NCBI RefSeq assembly: GCF_043678055.1 | Contig: NZ_JBHEQA010000001.1 | Coordinates: 1,550,001 to 1,614,000 of the forward strand | Reading direction: 5' to 3' | From: Spongiimicrobium salis | Lineage (GTDB): Bacteria; Bacteroidota; Bacteroidia; Flavobacteriales; Flavobacteriaceae | DNA length: 64,000 nt | Shown here: positions 56,260 to 64,000 of the stretch, one piece after another | Layout: every line of letters begins with the position of its first letter | Numbering within the stretch: position 1 is the first letter of the stretch | Made by a program: the position numbers and the translations under genes | Notes under the pieces: generated by a model | Told to the model about the DNA's origin: nothing | Database searches by the model: none | The model's input: only the letters and a program-made list of their open reading frames with translations

Positions 56260-56781
56260 TTATTTATACAGCAGATTCAGTACACCCTTTTTCATATGTA
56301 GTTCTACATATTCGTATTCGGTATAATTTTTAAGCACCTTTCCCTTGGAATGGAAAAAGTAATTTTTTTCGCCTTCCTGAATATTTATGGTATAGGTTCC
56401 CAAAACTTTCCCACTTCCCTTTTGCTGAACAATTTCGGTGATAATACCGCTAACTTTTACCGTTTCTTTTTCCCCAAAGACGGCATTGAGGACTAAGAGG
56501 CAGCAGGAAAAGAACCAGCGAAGGATAAGGAGATACGCCAAGGAGAAAATGGCAGTACTTTTCAGAAAATCTACAAAGTATTTTTTCCATTTCCTTTCCT
56601 TCTGTACAATGTTTTTATACAAATCATAGAGGACTAAGATGCCATAAAATGGAATAAATATAAAGTCGGCCAATTTTTTTGCCTGTAGGTTTTCATAAAA
56701 CTCAAATTGTAACGGATAGTACACAATGAAGATGAAGAGTACTACAAGTAATATGATGACTAAGATAGATTTCCAATTCAT
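56260..56781 (-). CDS. Membrane protein of unknown function
   Basis: 173 residues. Three hydrophobic helices (about 5-22, 41-58 and 79-102) then an extracytoplasmic beta-rich tail (VSGIITEIVQQKGSGKVLG, NYTEYEYVELHM). Its start overlaps the methyltransferase stop by 4 bp, so the two are translationally coupled. No known restriction or methylation partner, and no family recognised. Confidence 0.6.
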   Translation of the reverse strand: MNWKSILVIILLVVLFIFIVYYPLQFEFYENLQAKKLADFIFIPFYGILVLYDLYKNIVQKERKWKKYFVDFLKSTAIFSLAYLLILRWFFSCCLLVLNAVFGEKETVKVSGIITEIVQQKGSGKVLGTYTINIQEGEKNYFFHSKGKVLKNYTEYEYVELHMKKGVLNLLYK

Positions 56782-58064
56782 AGCGGTTTCTTGCTATCTT
56801 TTTCAACAGTGATATGCTTGTGCAGCGCCTTTCCGAGTTTTGTTACGATTCCTACGACCAAGGCGTTGCCCATAAAAAAAGCTCTTTTGGTATCAGAAAT
56901 ACCCTCCAATTGGGTATGGCCGTCTGGGAACATGTTCAATCGTTCCAGTTCAATGGGGGTAAGGCGTCTATATTGGCCCTCTTGGAGCACTACATGTTTA
57001 AATCGGGAAGGTGATTTTCCACCTTCTCCCGTGATGATCGTTCTGGATGCTTTATCCAGGGCATCGGGAAATGTCATGCTTCCCTCGGCATAATTATAAT
57101 AGAAGTTTTGGGTTTTATTGTAACGTTGTTCATTTTTAGCGCCTTTAAGGTACTTCCACCCTTTTTCTTTTTCAATAGCTTCTTGGGAGATAAAAAATTC
57201 CGTGGCAACTTCGTCTAAGGGAATTAAAATATCTTCTAGGGTCGTGAAGGGGCCGGTATATTTTGGGTACGATTTGGTCGTTACATATCGACTATTGATC
57301 ATTATACCAGAATTTTTAAAAGGACTTAATTTTTTGTCGCTATTAAAATCTTTGGAGACCCTTACTAAATCAGAACCTATTTCGCCTTCAAATATTCTTT
57401 CCGTCAATTCTTTTATAGGAAAAGTTTGTGCAAAAACACCTTCCTGATCCAACCAGTCCTCGGCATTGGCGGATGCCATTTTTTTATAGAGCGCTGTGCT
57501 TTTATGATAGGCCAGAAAGAAAATCCGTTTTCTGCGCTGGGGCATGCCATACTCAGCAGCATTAATGACCCGCCATTCTACCGCATAGTCCAAATTGTTT
57601 AGGGAAGATAGCATAATGGCAAAATCCCTGCCCCGCTGATGCGAAGGCGATTGTAGCAGACGATCTACGTTTTCCAACAAGAGGTATTTTGGCTTCTTTT
57701 TCTTTCTACGCAGAATGGCTTCAATACTCCACCAAAGCACTCCTTTTTTACCTTGTAATCCTTTCGCATTTTTTAAAGTTGTTGCCACCGAGTAATCTTG
57801 ACAGGGAAAGCCTCCAACCAAAAGATCGTGATCGGGAATCTGCTCAAACTGGTGTTCCACGACTTCCTCAATGTTGGTTTCGCTATGATTGGCCCTTGGC
57901 CATCTATTTTTATAAACGCTGCTGGCATGTTGTATTTTGGTACTTGGCTCCCATTGATTGCTCCATAATACCTCATATTTGGCATCCTTTTTTTTGGGAT
58001 AACCTTCAAGGCCTACCCTAAAGCCGCCAACCCCGGCAAATAGTTCTACTACTTTAATGGACAT
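56778..58064 (-). CDS. DNA (cytosine-5-)-methyltransferase, orphan
   Basis: 428 residues, Dcm-type order of motifs: I (ELFAGVGGFR, about 7-16), IV with catalytic Cys (GGFPCQDYS, Cys88), VI ENV (131-133), VIII QRRKR (176-180), then a variable target-recognition region (about 190-370), IX/X (RLTPIELERLNMFPDG, GNALVVGIVTK). All catalytic motifs look intact. No restriction endonuclease is adjacent, so it may be a regulatory or protective orphan methylase. Target sequence cannot be derived. Coupled to the membrane protein at 56260. Confidence 0.92.
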   Translation of the reverse strand: MSIKVVELFAGVGGFRVGLEGYPKKKDAKYEVLWSNQWEPSTKIQHASSVYKNRWPRANHSETNIEEVVEHQFEQIPDHDLLVGGFPCQDYSVATTLKNAKGLQGKKGVLWWSIEAILRRKKKKPKYLLLENVDRLLQSPSHQRGRDFAIMLSSLNNLDYAVEWRVINAAEYGMPQRRKRIFFLAYHKSTALYKKMASANAEDWLDQEGVFAQTFPIKELTERIFEGEIGSDLVRVSKDFNSDKKLSPFKNSGIMINSRYVTTKSYPKYTGPFTTLEDILIPLDEVATEFFISQEAIEKEKGWKYLKGAKNEQRYNKTQNFYYNYAEGSMTFPDALDKASRTIITGEGGKSPSRFKHVVLQEGQYRRLTPIELERLNMFPDGHTQLEGISDTKRAFFMGNALVVGIVTKLGKALHKHITVEKDSKKPL

Positions 58065-58235
58065 ATGTAATTTCTTCGACTACGGTATTGCTCAGGTCTA
58101 AAATAGCAGTTTTTCTTCTGATTCTTTAGCTTAAAAGCGATATTCATCCTATGTTTTACCCAAATTGATGCTAAAAGCTGTAATTTTCATGCTACAAGAG
58201 AGACCATTTGATTGTCGCTTAACATCAGGAGATCC

Positions 58236-58463
58236 ATGGAACCCTATAAAACAATCATTGAAATTGCTTCAGCCATTCTGATTTTGGTGGCTTTTGAACT
58301 TTTAAATCGCAAAAGCATTAAGGGATATACCATAATGGCAGGGGGTCAACTTTTGGCTGCGCTAATTTGTGTAATGACCTCACTTTGGTTTTTGGCTGTG
58401 ATGCACTTCATCAATTTTTTGCTAATGTTGCGTGGCTATTTTCTAAATCGGGAAAAGAGCTAA
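58236..58463 (+). CDS. Small membrane protein of unknown function
   Basis: 75 residues from the ATG at 58236, preceded by AGGAG 4 bp upstream, an unusually good ribosome-binding site for this organism; an upstream in-frame start (58212) is less likely. Two hydrophobic helices (about 7-20, IEIASAILILVAF; about 35-60, LLAALICVMTSLWFLAVMHFINF). No family recognised. Divergent from the methyltransferase. Confidence 0.6.
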   Translation: MEPYKTIIEIASAILILVAFELLNRKSIKGYTIMAGGQLLAALICVMTSLWFLAVMHFINFLLMLRGYFLNREKS

Positions 58464-58493
58464 ACCTATATGGAAACACGTTTAGGTGCTTCC

Positions 58494-58907
58494 TTAATGC
58501 GGCAATTTATCCTTTAAGACCCCATAAACAAAAGTGCCTAAAATGGCAAAGACCAAGCCAATAAGAATGGGAAGGAAGCCCGCTCCTACCAAAGTAAACA
58601 TAGGTCCGGGACAAGCACCCGCCAATCCCCAACCCAGCCCAAAAATAACCCCGCCAAGAGCATATCGGGCAACTCCTTTGGCTTTGGGTGCAAATTTGAT
58701 CTGTTCCCCATAAAATGATTTCAACTTAAATTTCTTGATGAGTTGAACTAAAATCACTCCTAAAAAAAGAGCAGAACCAATGATGCCGTACATATGGAAA
58801 GCATCGAATTGGAACATCTCATAAATACGGAACCAGGAAGCTGCTTCGGATTTAAACATGGTAATGCCAAAAACAATTCCAATAAGAAGATAAACTAGAG
58901 TGCGCAT
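58494..58907 (-). CDS. DUF6691 / YeeE-YedE family membrane protein
   Basis: 137 residues, three to four helices. YeeE/YedE half with the conserved GVIFGLGWGLAGACPGPMFTLVG motif (Cys in ACPGP). Pairs with the 185-residue half upstream, from which it is separated by 3 bp; both are needed for a complete thiosulfate- or sulfur-type transporter of the YeeE/YedE family. Transport of a reduced sulfur compound is inferred from family. Confidence 0.85.
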   Translation of the reverse strand: MRTLVYLLIGIVFGITMFKSEAASWFRIYEMFQFDAFHMYGIIGSALFLGVILVQLIKKFKLKSFYGEQIKFAPKAKGVARYALGGVIFGLGWGLAGACPGPMFTLVGAGFLPILIGLVFAILGTFVYGVLKDKLPH

Positions 58908-58910
58908 AAC

Positions 58911-59468
58911 TTAAAAGATAAAAGGATAAATGAAATGTACCATGATCAAACCACCAACAAAAAAACCAATAACGGCAATTAAAGAAGGCAGTTGTAAATT
59001 GCTAAGACCAGAAATAGCATGCCCCGAAGTACAACCTCCTGCATAACGGGCACCAAAACCGACCAAAAAACCGCCTATGGCCAGTACAAGAATACTTTTA
59101 ATATTCATAAAGGCTTCCATTCCGTATAATTCTATGGGCATATAGGCCTCTCCAGCGCTATGGAATCCTAGACCCTGCAGTTTCGTAATGGTTTCGGTTT
59201 GTAGGGAAACAACGGCCTCTTGCGATAAAAAAGTTGCCCCGAGATATCCACCGATAATCGCACCAAGAACCACAATCAAATTCCAGCGTTGCGCCTTCCA
59301 GTCGAACTTAAAAAAATCAGATTGCTTATCTGCACCACAGAGTGTGCAGAGTGTTCTTAAGTTAGAAGACATTCCAAAATTCTTTCCAACCATCAATAAG
59401 AGGAGCATGATCAGTGCGATCATGGGGCCCGAAACATACCAGGGCCAAGGGTCAAGAATCCAATCCAT
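58911..59468 (-). CDS. YeeE/YedE family sulfur-transport membrane protein
   Basis: 185 residues with about four helices. FGARYAGGCTSGHAISG holds the family Cys. An N-terminal CTLCGADKQSDFFKF insert contains paired Cys (C-x2-C) facing a cytosolic loop. First gene of the two-gene unit. A GTAAC-N4-GTTAC inverted repeat lies 45 bp upstream (59513-59526), probably the operator of a Crp/Fnr-type regulator. Likely imports or relays thiosulfate or persulfide; substrate unproven. Confidence 0.87.
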   Translation of the reverse strand: MDWILDPWPWYVSGPMIALIMLLLLMVGKNFGMSSNLRTLCTLCGADKQSDFFKFDWKAQRWNLIVVLGAIIGGYLGATFLSQEAVVSLQTETITKLQGLGFHSAGEAYMPIELYGMEAFMNIKSILVLAIGGFLVGFGARYAGGCTSGHAISGLSNLQLPSLIAVIGFFVGGLIMVHFIYPFIF

Positions 59469-59512
59469 ATATCCGTTTTTTACAAAAAAAACATATTTTC
59501 AAGGATTTAGGC

Positions 59513-59526
59513 GTAACTTTTGTTAC
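59513..59526 (-). promoter_or_regulatory. Crp/Fnr-type operator upstream of yeeE
   Basis: Perfect inverted repeat GTAAC TTTT GTTAC. Its centre is about 51 bp from the ATG, and about 41 bp from the probable transcription start near 59478, a class-II activator position. An identical half-site arrangement occurs at 62430-62443. Confidence 0.6.
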
Positions 59527-59535
59527 AAGAGACCC

Positions 59536-60555
59536 TTATTGTTCAAGAATTTTAATCATTTTAAAGGATTTCAACAAGTGAAAGAGTCCGGGAAGAATAA
59601 CAAAGCCCCCAATAAGCAGGGAAACACCCAATACGCTTATAACACTATCCGGAGCCGTATGTGTTAGAATATTGATCTGATTTTCTGTAGTATAGATCAA
59701 ATAAGGATAGTTCGTGGCTAGAGCGGCAAATAGAATCAGCACTACTTGCACGCCCACATAGAGCCGACTTAAAATTCTTCGACCTCGATGAATACTTCGC
59801 CATAAAGGCACCAATAAAACTCCAGAAAACAGGACGGCAAGGATGCAATAGGGGTTTTGAATAAAGTCCAATACAAAAGGAATCTGGCTAAAATAACCAA
59901 AAACGATGCTGCTAAACCCTAAAAGAACTACAACCACTAGGGCTATGATGGCTTTTTTGATATAATATTTCTTGGTAGCGGAAGAGGCCTCCCCAATCAA
60001 GAATACAGAAGCGAGAAACGCACATAGGGCCGTAAAAAACAATCCTATGAGTAAGGAAAATATATTCCACCAAGGCGCTATATATAGTTGGGCAAAGCTA
60101 AGTTCCGATACTTCGGATACCCGGGTAATTTCTCCACTCACCACAGCGCCGAACGTAAGGCCAATGAACACTGGGGTGAGTAGACTAGACAATCTAAACA
60201 TAAAATCGTAGATGCGTTGCGATTGATCCTTATATACATCATAATGCCTAAAAATAAAGGCAACCCCACGAAGCGTTATGCCCAAGAGCATTAAAGTAAT
60301 GGGAATATGTAAAGATAGGACCAGGATATTGTAATAGATAGGAAATCCGATCCATAAGATGACAATTAAAATAATAATCCAGATATGATTGGCCTCCCAA
60401 ACGGGTCCCATCACCCTATAGGCTGTTTTTTTGGTAATCGATTGATTTTTTTTGGAGGAGAACAACTCAAGAATGCCCGCACCAAAATCGGCACCGGCCA
60501 TCAACACATAAAGAAAAAGGGAAAACCCCAAAAAAAATAGGACTACATAAATCAT
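59536..60555 (-). CDS. cydB: Cytochrome bd ubiquinol oxidase subunit II
   Basis: 339 residues, about eight helices. Family blocks: MAGADFGAGILELFSSKK, GPVWEANHIWIIILIVILW, VFIGLTFGAVVSGE and AFLASVFLIGEAS. Forms the bd-type terminal oxidase with CydA, reducing O2 with quinol and high oxygen affinity. Overlaps the cydA stop by 4 bp (ATGA). No CydX-like small subunit was found downstream. Confidence 0.93.
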   Translation of the reverse strand: MIYVVLFFLGFSLFLYVLMAGADFGAGILELFSSKKNQSITKKTAYRVMGPVWEANHIWIIILIVILWIGFPIYYNILVLSLHIPITLMLLGITLRGVAFIFRHYDVYKDQSQRIYDFMFRLSSLLTPVFIGLTFGAVVSGEITRVSEVSELSFAQLYIAPWWNIFSLLIGLFFTALCAFLASVFLIGEASSATKKYYIKKAIIALVVVVLLGFSSIVFGYFSQIPFVLDFIQNPYCILAVLFSGVLLVPLWRSIHRGRRILSRLYVGVQVVLILFAALATNYPYLIYTTENQINILTHTAPDSVISVLGVSLLIGGFVILPGLFHLLKSFKMIKILEQ

Positions 60556-61865
60556 GGAGTAAGGGTTTTAGAAGCATTTAATGCTCGGATTTGTCGCGTC
60601 ATGAGCCAGGTGACGGCAATGGCAAGGCAAGAGTATACGGCTACGTACATGTAGAAACTGAACACGATCCCTGGCATGGGGGTTACCGCATCTTTGGTTT
60701 TCATGATATTGTGAATGATCCAGGGTTGTCGGCCCACTTCGGTAACGATCCATCCCGCTTCCAATGCAATGAACCCCATGGGAGCAAGAATAGCAAAAAT
60801 CCGCCAGAAGCCAGCACGATCATACCACTGCGGTTTTCGGAAGTTGGTGATCAGAAAATAGAGGCCCGCAAGGAGTAATATGCCTCCTAGGCTAATCATA
60901 ATTTGAAAAGCATAATGTACGATAGGCACATTAGGACGCAACTCTTCCGGAAAGTCGTTTAAACCCTGTACAGGAGCATTAAAATCACCAAAAGCAAGAA
61001 AAGAAAGTGCCTTTGGAATTTCAATTTTATAATGTACCTCTTGTTTTTCGGAATCTACAATACCGCCAATATACAAGGGCACCCCTTTATCAGTATGGTA
61101 ATGTGCTTCCATGGCAGCCAACTTTACCGGTTGTCTTTGCGCGATATCCTTGGCGGAAAGATCCCCGCTGAGAGGTTGTAAAATGGCGGCGATAGCTCCA
61201 AAACCAATAGCAATTTTAAAAGCTTTTTTGTGAAGTTCCGTGTTTCTTTTTTTTAAGACTTGGTAGGCATGGATACCGGCAACCGCAAAGCCTGTAGCCG
61301 TGAATGCAGCCAAGGTCATATGTAAGGCTTGTGTAAACCAAGCAGGGTTCAACAAGGCAGCTATGGGATCGATATTGAGAAATTTCCCATCAACATAATC
61401 AAAACCAGTAGGCGCATTCATCCAGCCATTGGCAGCTACGACCAGGATACCAGAGCTGACTCCAGCAATACCGACAACAATTCCTGTATACCAATGAAAT
61501 TTTTCAGGGATTTTCCCCCAGCCGTACAAATAAAAACCCAGCGCAATAGCTTCCACAAAAAAAGCCGCGCCTTCCAATGAAAAGGGCATTCCGATTATTG
61601 GGCCGGCATGCTTCATAAATTCTGGCCATAACAATCCCAATTCAAAAGATAAGGCCGTTCCGGAGACCGCCCCTGTAACAAAGAAAATAGCGACCCCCTT
61701 CTGCCAGGATTTGGTTAAGGTAAGATAAATAGGGTTTCGGGTATTGAGCCATTTTTTATGTGCTACGACCATAAAAAAGGGCATGACCATGCCAATACAT
61801 GCAAAAACAATATGGAAAATTAACGTGAAGGCCATTTGCAATCGGGCGGCGTCTATGTTTTCCAT
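60552..61865 (-). CDS. cydA: Cytochrome bd ubiquinol oxidase subunit I
   Basis: 437 residues, about nine helices. Typical N-terminus with haem b595 ligand region (ARLQMAFTLIFHIVFA, His18/19 equivalent), GLLWPEFMKHAGPIIGMPFSLEGAAFFVEA, GWMNAPTGFD in the Q-loop, and TEVGRQPWIIH with the conserved Gln/Trp. The Q-loop is of the short type. Operon partner cydB directly follows. Confidence 0.94.
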   Translation of the reverse strand: MENIDAARLQMAFTLIFHIVFACIGMVMPFFMVVAHKKWLNTRNPIYLTLTKSWQKGVAIFFVTGAVSGTALSFELGLLWPEFMKHAGPIIGMPFSLEGAAFFVEAIALGFYLYGWGKIPEKFHWYTGIVVGIAGVSSGILVVAANGWMNAPTGFDYVDGKFLNIDPIAALLNPAWFTQALHMTLAAFTATGFAVAGIHAYQVLKKRNTELHKKAFKIAIGFGAIAAILQPLSGDLSAKDIAQRQPVKLAAMEAHYHTDKGVPLYIGGIVDSEKQEVHYKIEIPKALSFLAFGDFNAPVQGLNDFPEELRPNVPIVHYAFQIMISLGGILLLAGLYFLITNFRKPQWYDRAGFWRIFAILAPMGFIALEAGWIVTEVGRQPWIIHNIMKTKDAVTPMPGIVFSFYMYVAVYSCLAIAVTWLMTRQIRALNASKTLTP

Positions 61866-61891
61866 ATCATTGCGTTTTTAACGATTACCAA

Positions 61892-61899
61892 CAAAGGTA
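61892..61899 (-). promoter_or_regulatory. -7 box (TACCTTTG) for cydAB
   Basis: TAnnTTTG match on the minus strand, 27 bp before the ATG. No GTAAC-type operator was found near it. Confidence 0.45.
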
Positions 61900-62129
61900 C
61901 TACAGGCCCATTTCAGTTTCGTCTAGAACTGTGATAAAAACGTCCTTTTTTCAGAAAACCGTACAACGAAATAAGCGAAAAAACGCCTGTCTTTTTTAAT
62001 GGACAGGCGTTGGAAGCTTGTCATGCTTTTGCTATTTATTGGGAGAAAAAGTGAACGGAGGAAATACCTCTCTTCGGAGATATTCTCTTAAAAGTGCATG
62101 GCTCCCAATAATTGCTAAAGTGAGTGCGA

Positions 62130-62336
62130 TTACTCTTTTACTTTACAGGTATTTAATCCGAAAATGGAATATAAAGGACAAAAACTCATAAAGCTGGTCA
62201 AAACAAAAACACCGGAAAGGGTCAGGAGTACGTAGGCCAAAGTGCCACTTATAACATTTGTAAAGTACAGTGTTATAACAATCAGTGCGAGGATGATACG
62301 CACAATGCGGTCTGTGCCGCCCATATTCTTTTTCAT
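62130..62336 (-). CDS. DUF2892 (YgaP-type) small membrane protein
   Basis: 68 residues. Starts MKKNMGGTDRIVRIILALIVI and ends FMSFCPLYSIFGLNTCK, the DUF2892 pattern (GxxDRxxR, CPxYxxFGxxT) of the YgaP transmembrane domain, often tied to rhodanese or sulfur chemistry. A GTAAC-N4-GTTAC site lies 94 bp upstream, the same as for yeeE, linking the two to one regulator. Confidence 0.85.
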   Translation of the reverse strand: MKKNMGGTDRIVRIILALIVITLYFTNVISGTLAYVLLTLSGVFVLTSFMSFCPLYSIFGLNTCKVKE

Positions 62337-62762
62337 AAGATAAGAGTTTAAATGATTATCAATTTCATTTGGAGGAATGCAAAATGCTTCGCCAAAGTTT
62401 AAAGGTAATTTATTTGCAATGAGCGGTTTGTAACAATGGTTACATTGGATTGAAGCCTATGTGGTTGTGAATTGAAATACGTTTTTGAAGCTTTTAGGCA
62501 AATTTTAGGGCTCGAAATGTTCATTTGAATCACCTCGTTAATGTAGCCAACATTATATTTTTGCATTGTGTATATATTAGTGTACCACTTATACAATTTT
62601 TATGGCAATTCTTACATTTTATACTTATATTGTAGGAAAATGAGTTGGTTTCCGTAGTTTCGATATGTCGCTTTCCTAAAAGCAGAATGAGAGCCGTTGG
62701 AATACGACATCTTCCCCCTTCAGTTCCCCCAAGGATTACATACGGTTTAATATATCGAAGAA
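62337..62762. other. Intergenic region with one GTAAC-N4-GTTAC operator
   Basis: AT-rich spacer between divergent genes; no ORF accepted. The inverted repeat GTAAC AATG GTTAC is at 62430-62443. On the minus strand an AACTTTGG box lies about 40 bp further toward DUF2892. The rest shows no recognised structure. Confidence 0.55.
62430..62443 (-). promoter_or_regulatory. Crp/Fnr-type operator upstream of the DUF2892 gene
   Basis: Perfect inverted repeat GTAAC AATG GTTAC, flanked by T and A to extend to a 16-bp dyad. Same spacing as the yeeE site. Confidence 0.6.
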
Positions 62763-64000
62763 ATGCCTTGGACTTCATTAGAAAATAGAGTGAATAACTT
62801 ACCGCTTATTTTAGCGGGACCCATATTGCGTAGGGTAGAGCCGCATAGTGTGAGTATTTGGGTGGCCTTATCCAAACCCAGCACTATTGGCCTGCATCTC
62901 ACACCGGGTATTGTAGATACGGGAGCTGGTTCCGGATTGTTTGACAATAGCGGAGCAACACATACGGCAACGACTTCCACCAAGCGTATTGGAGCGCATT
63001 TACATTTGGCTATGGTAACCCTTACTATTCCAGAAACCCAAGTGGCCTTAACACCGCAAACCTTATATTCCTACAACCTTATCTTTATTGGTGATGGTCC
63101 TACCAAAGACCTAAAATCCCTAGGTTTGTTGAAGGATAAAACATCCCACCCCAAACATTTGGCTTTGGGATATCAGCCTAGATTACTTCCCAATTTTGTG
63201 ACAGCCCCCATTGCACTAGATCATTTAAATATTTTGCATACCTCATGCAGGAAGGCACACGGTTTGGGAAATGTGGATGCCATGCAGGGAATCGACGTTT
63301 TAATAAAAAAAGCAGGAACAGATCCCTTCAAAAGGCCACACCAGCTTTTTCTTACGGGAGACCAAGTCTACGCAGATGACATTGCAATGCCCTTATTACC
63401 CATGCTAACGGATGCCGGGAAGGTGCTCTTGGGGAAAAATGAAAAAATGCCGCTGAGCGCTGCTGAGGATATCGAAGTTAATTTAAGCAATCTTCCTACG
63501 GCCAGGCGAATGAAAACCACGCTTAAAACAGCAAACTTCACCAGTACGGCCGCAAGCTGTCATGCCTTTTCTTTTGGAGAGTATTGTGCCTTGTATCTGT
63601 TTTATTGGTCCAATGCATTGTGGACAGAGGACCTTCCTGAGGACAGCCTGGCCTTGACCGAACCAGTACCGGCACCATCCAAGCCGGAAATCCTCTCCAA
63701 GCTTCCTGCAGACGATGATTCGGATGACGATGAAGAGGACACTCCCGCAGAACGCCAAGAAAAACGACAAAAAAAAGTAGATGCTTTAAAGGAAAAATTC
63801 AAGGAAGAAAAGGAACACTTAAAGGCGTTCACCAAAGCCCTGCCTAAAGTGATGCGTTTATTGGCCAATGTTCCCGTGTATATGATGTTCGATGACCATG
63901 AGGTCACAGATGATTGGAATCTTACCGCCCAATGGCGAAGCGATGTATTGGCAGCTCCCTTTGGAAAACGGGTTTTGCGAAATGGACTATTGAGCTTTGC
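62763..64000 (+). CDS. PhoD-like metallophosphatase (3' end outside window)
   Basis: 412 residues visible, open at the right edge. N-terminal beta domain LILAGPILRRVEPHSVSIWVAL, then metallophosphoesterase motifs QLFLTGDQVYADDIAMP (Asp metal ligand) and VPVYMMFDDHEVTDDWNL, as in PhoD. Between them lies an acidic, charged coiled insert at about residues 301-350 (DDDSDDDEEDTPAERQ). No signal peptide is evident at the ATG chosen, which differs from secreted PhoD enzymes and suggests a cytoplasmic location or a missed upstream start. The substrate (phosphodiester or monoester) is unknown. Confidence 0.82.
   Translation, partial: MPWTSLENRVNNLPLILAGPILRRVEPHSVSIWVALSKPSTIGLHLTPGIVDTGAGSGLFDNSGATHTATTSTKRIGAHLHLAMVTLTIPETQVALTPQTLYSYNLIFIGDGPTKDLKSLGLLKDKTSHPKHLALGYQPRLLPNFVTAPIALDHLNILHTSCRKAHGLGNVDAMQGIDVLIKKAGTDPFKRPHQLFLTGDQVYADDIAMPLLPMLTDAGKVLLGKNEKMPLSAAEDIEVNLSNLPTARRMKTTLKTANFTSTAASCHAFSFGEYCALYLFYWSNALWTEDLPEDSLALTEPVPAPSKPEILSKLPADDDSDDDEEDTPAERQEKRQKKVDALKEKFKEEKEHLKAFTKALPKVMRLLANVPVYMMFDDHEVTDDWNLTAQWRSDVLAAPFGKRVLRNGLLSF

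Noticed and set aside
1..64000. CRISPR arrays, insertion sequences, prophage genes
   Set aside because: No transposase, integrase or spaced direct repeats of CRISPR type were seen; the only repeats are inside the adhesin gene and the promoter pair.

Overview
The window comes from a member of the Bacteroidota, almost certainly a marine-type Flavobacteriaceae. The evidence is a SprB-class gliding adhesin with a type IX secretion (T9SS) type-B C-terminal domain, PorP/SprF proteins, repeated TAnnTTTG promoter boxes, poor Shine-Dalgarno sequences, and many small secreted proteins that end their signal peptide in an -AQ- motif. I cannot name a genus.

Layout. 1-21 kb: a gliding/T9SS locus with a PorP/SprF-SPOR protein (cut by the left edge), a 6025-residue SprB-like adhesin built of SprB repeats, and SprF. 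21-30 kb: housekeeping and unassigned genes (FolB, tRNA-Cys, PhyH oxygenase, LysE exporter, GIN protein, RNase R, RpiB, GNAT, a BamA/TamA-like barrel), with a 0.6-kb AT-rich gap between rnr and rpiB. 30-36 kb: a minus-strand sugar operon (Na+/solute symporter, NagX-like acyltransferase, six-hairpin glycosidase) and a TauE/SafE transporter.

37.6-44.0 kb is the most unusual part: a minus-strand RNA-repair island with an S26-like protein, RtcB ligase, release factor PrfH, a TPR protein with a Lys-rich tail, a non-coding array of tRNA-like elements, and a slipin with an odd N-terminus. Two of the tRNA-like elements look complete (Asp, Tyr-like). Two others fold as full tRNAs only if their halves are read in circularly permuted order (3' half before 5' half). 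The rtcB operon and the tRNA-like array are preceded by two copies of one promoter module with identical internal spacing, and each promoter is followed by a short ORF and a terminator-like hairpin. I read this as one regulon in which RtcB/PrfH repair or rescue works together with tRNA mimics; that reading is inference.

44-56 kb: secreted or surface proteins (VIT/VWA, SH3, caspase-like lipoprotein, ARPP-1, LolA-like), a LytS-type propeller histidine kinase with a LytTR regulator, and a haloacid dehalogenase. 56-62.4 kb: an orphan DNA cytosine methyltransferase, a YeeE/YedE sulfur-transport pair, cytochrome bd oxidase (CydAB) and a DUF2892 protein. The YeeE pair and the DUF2892 gene share a GTAAC-N4-GTTAC operator. 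The right edge cuts a PhoD-like phosphatase.
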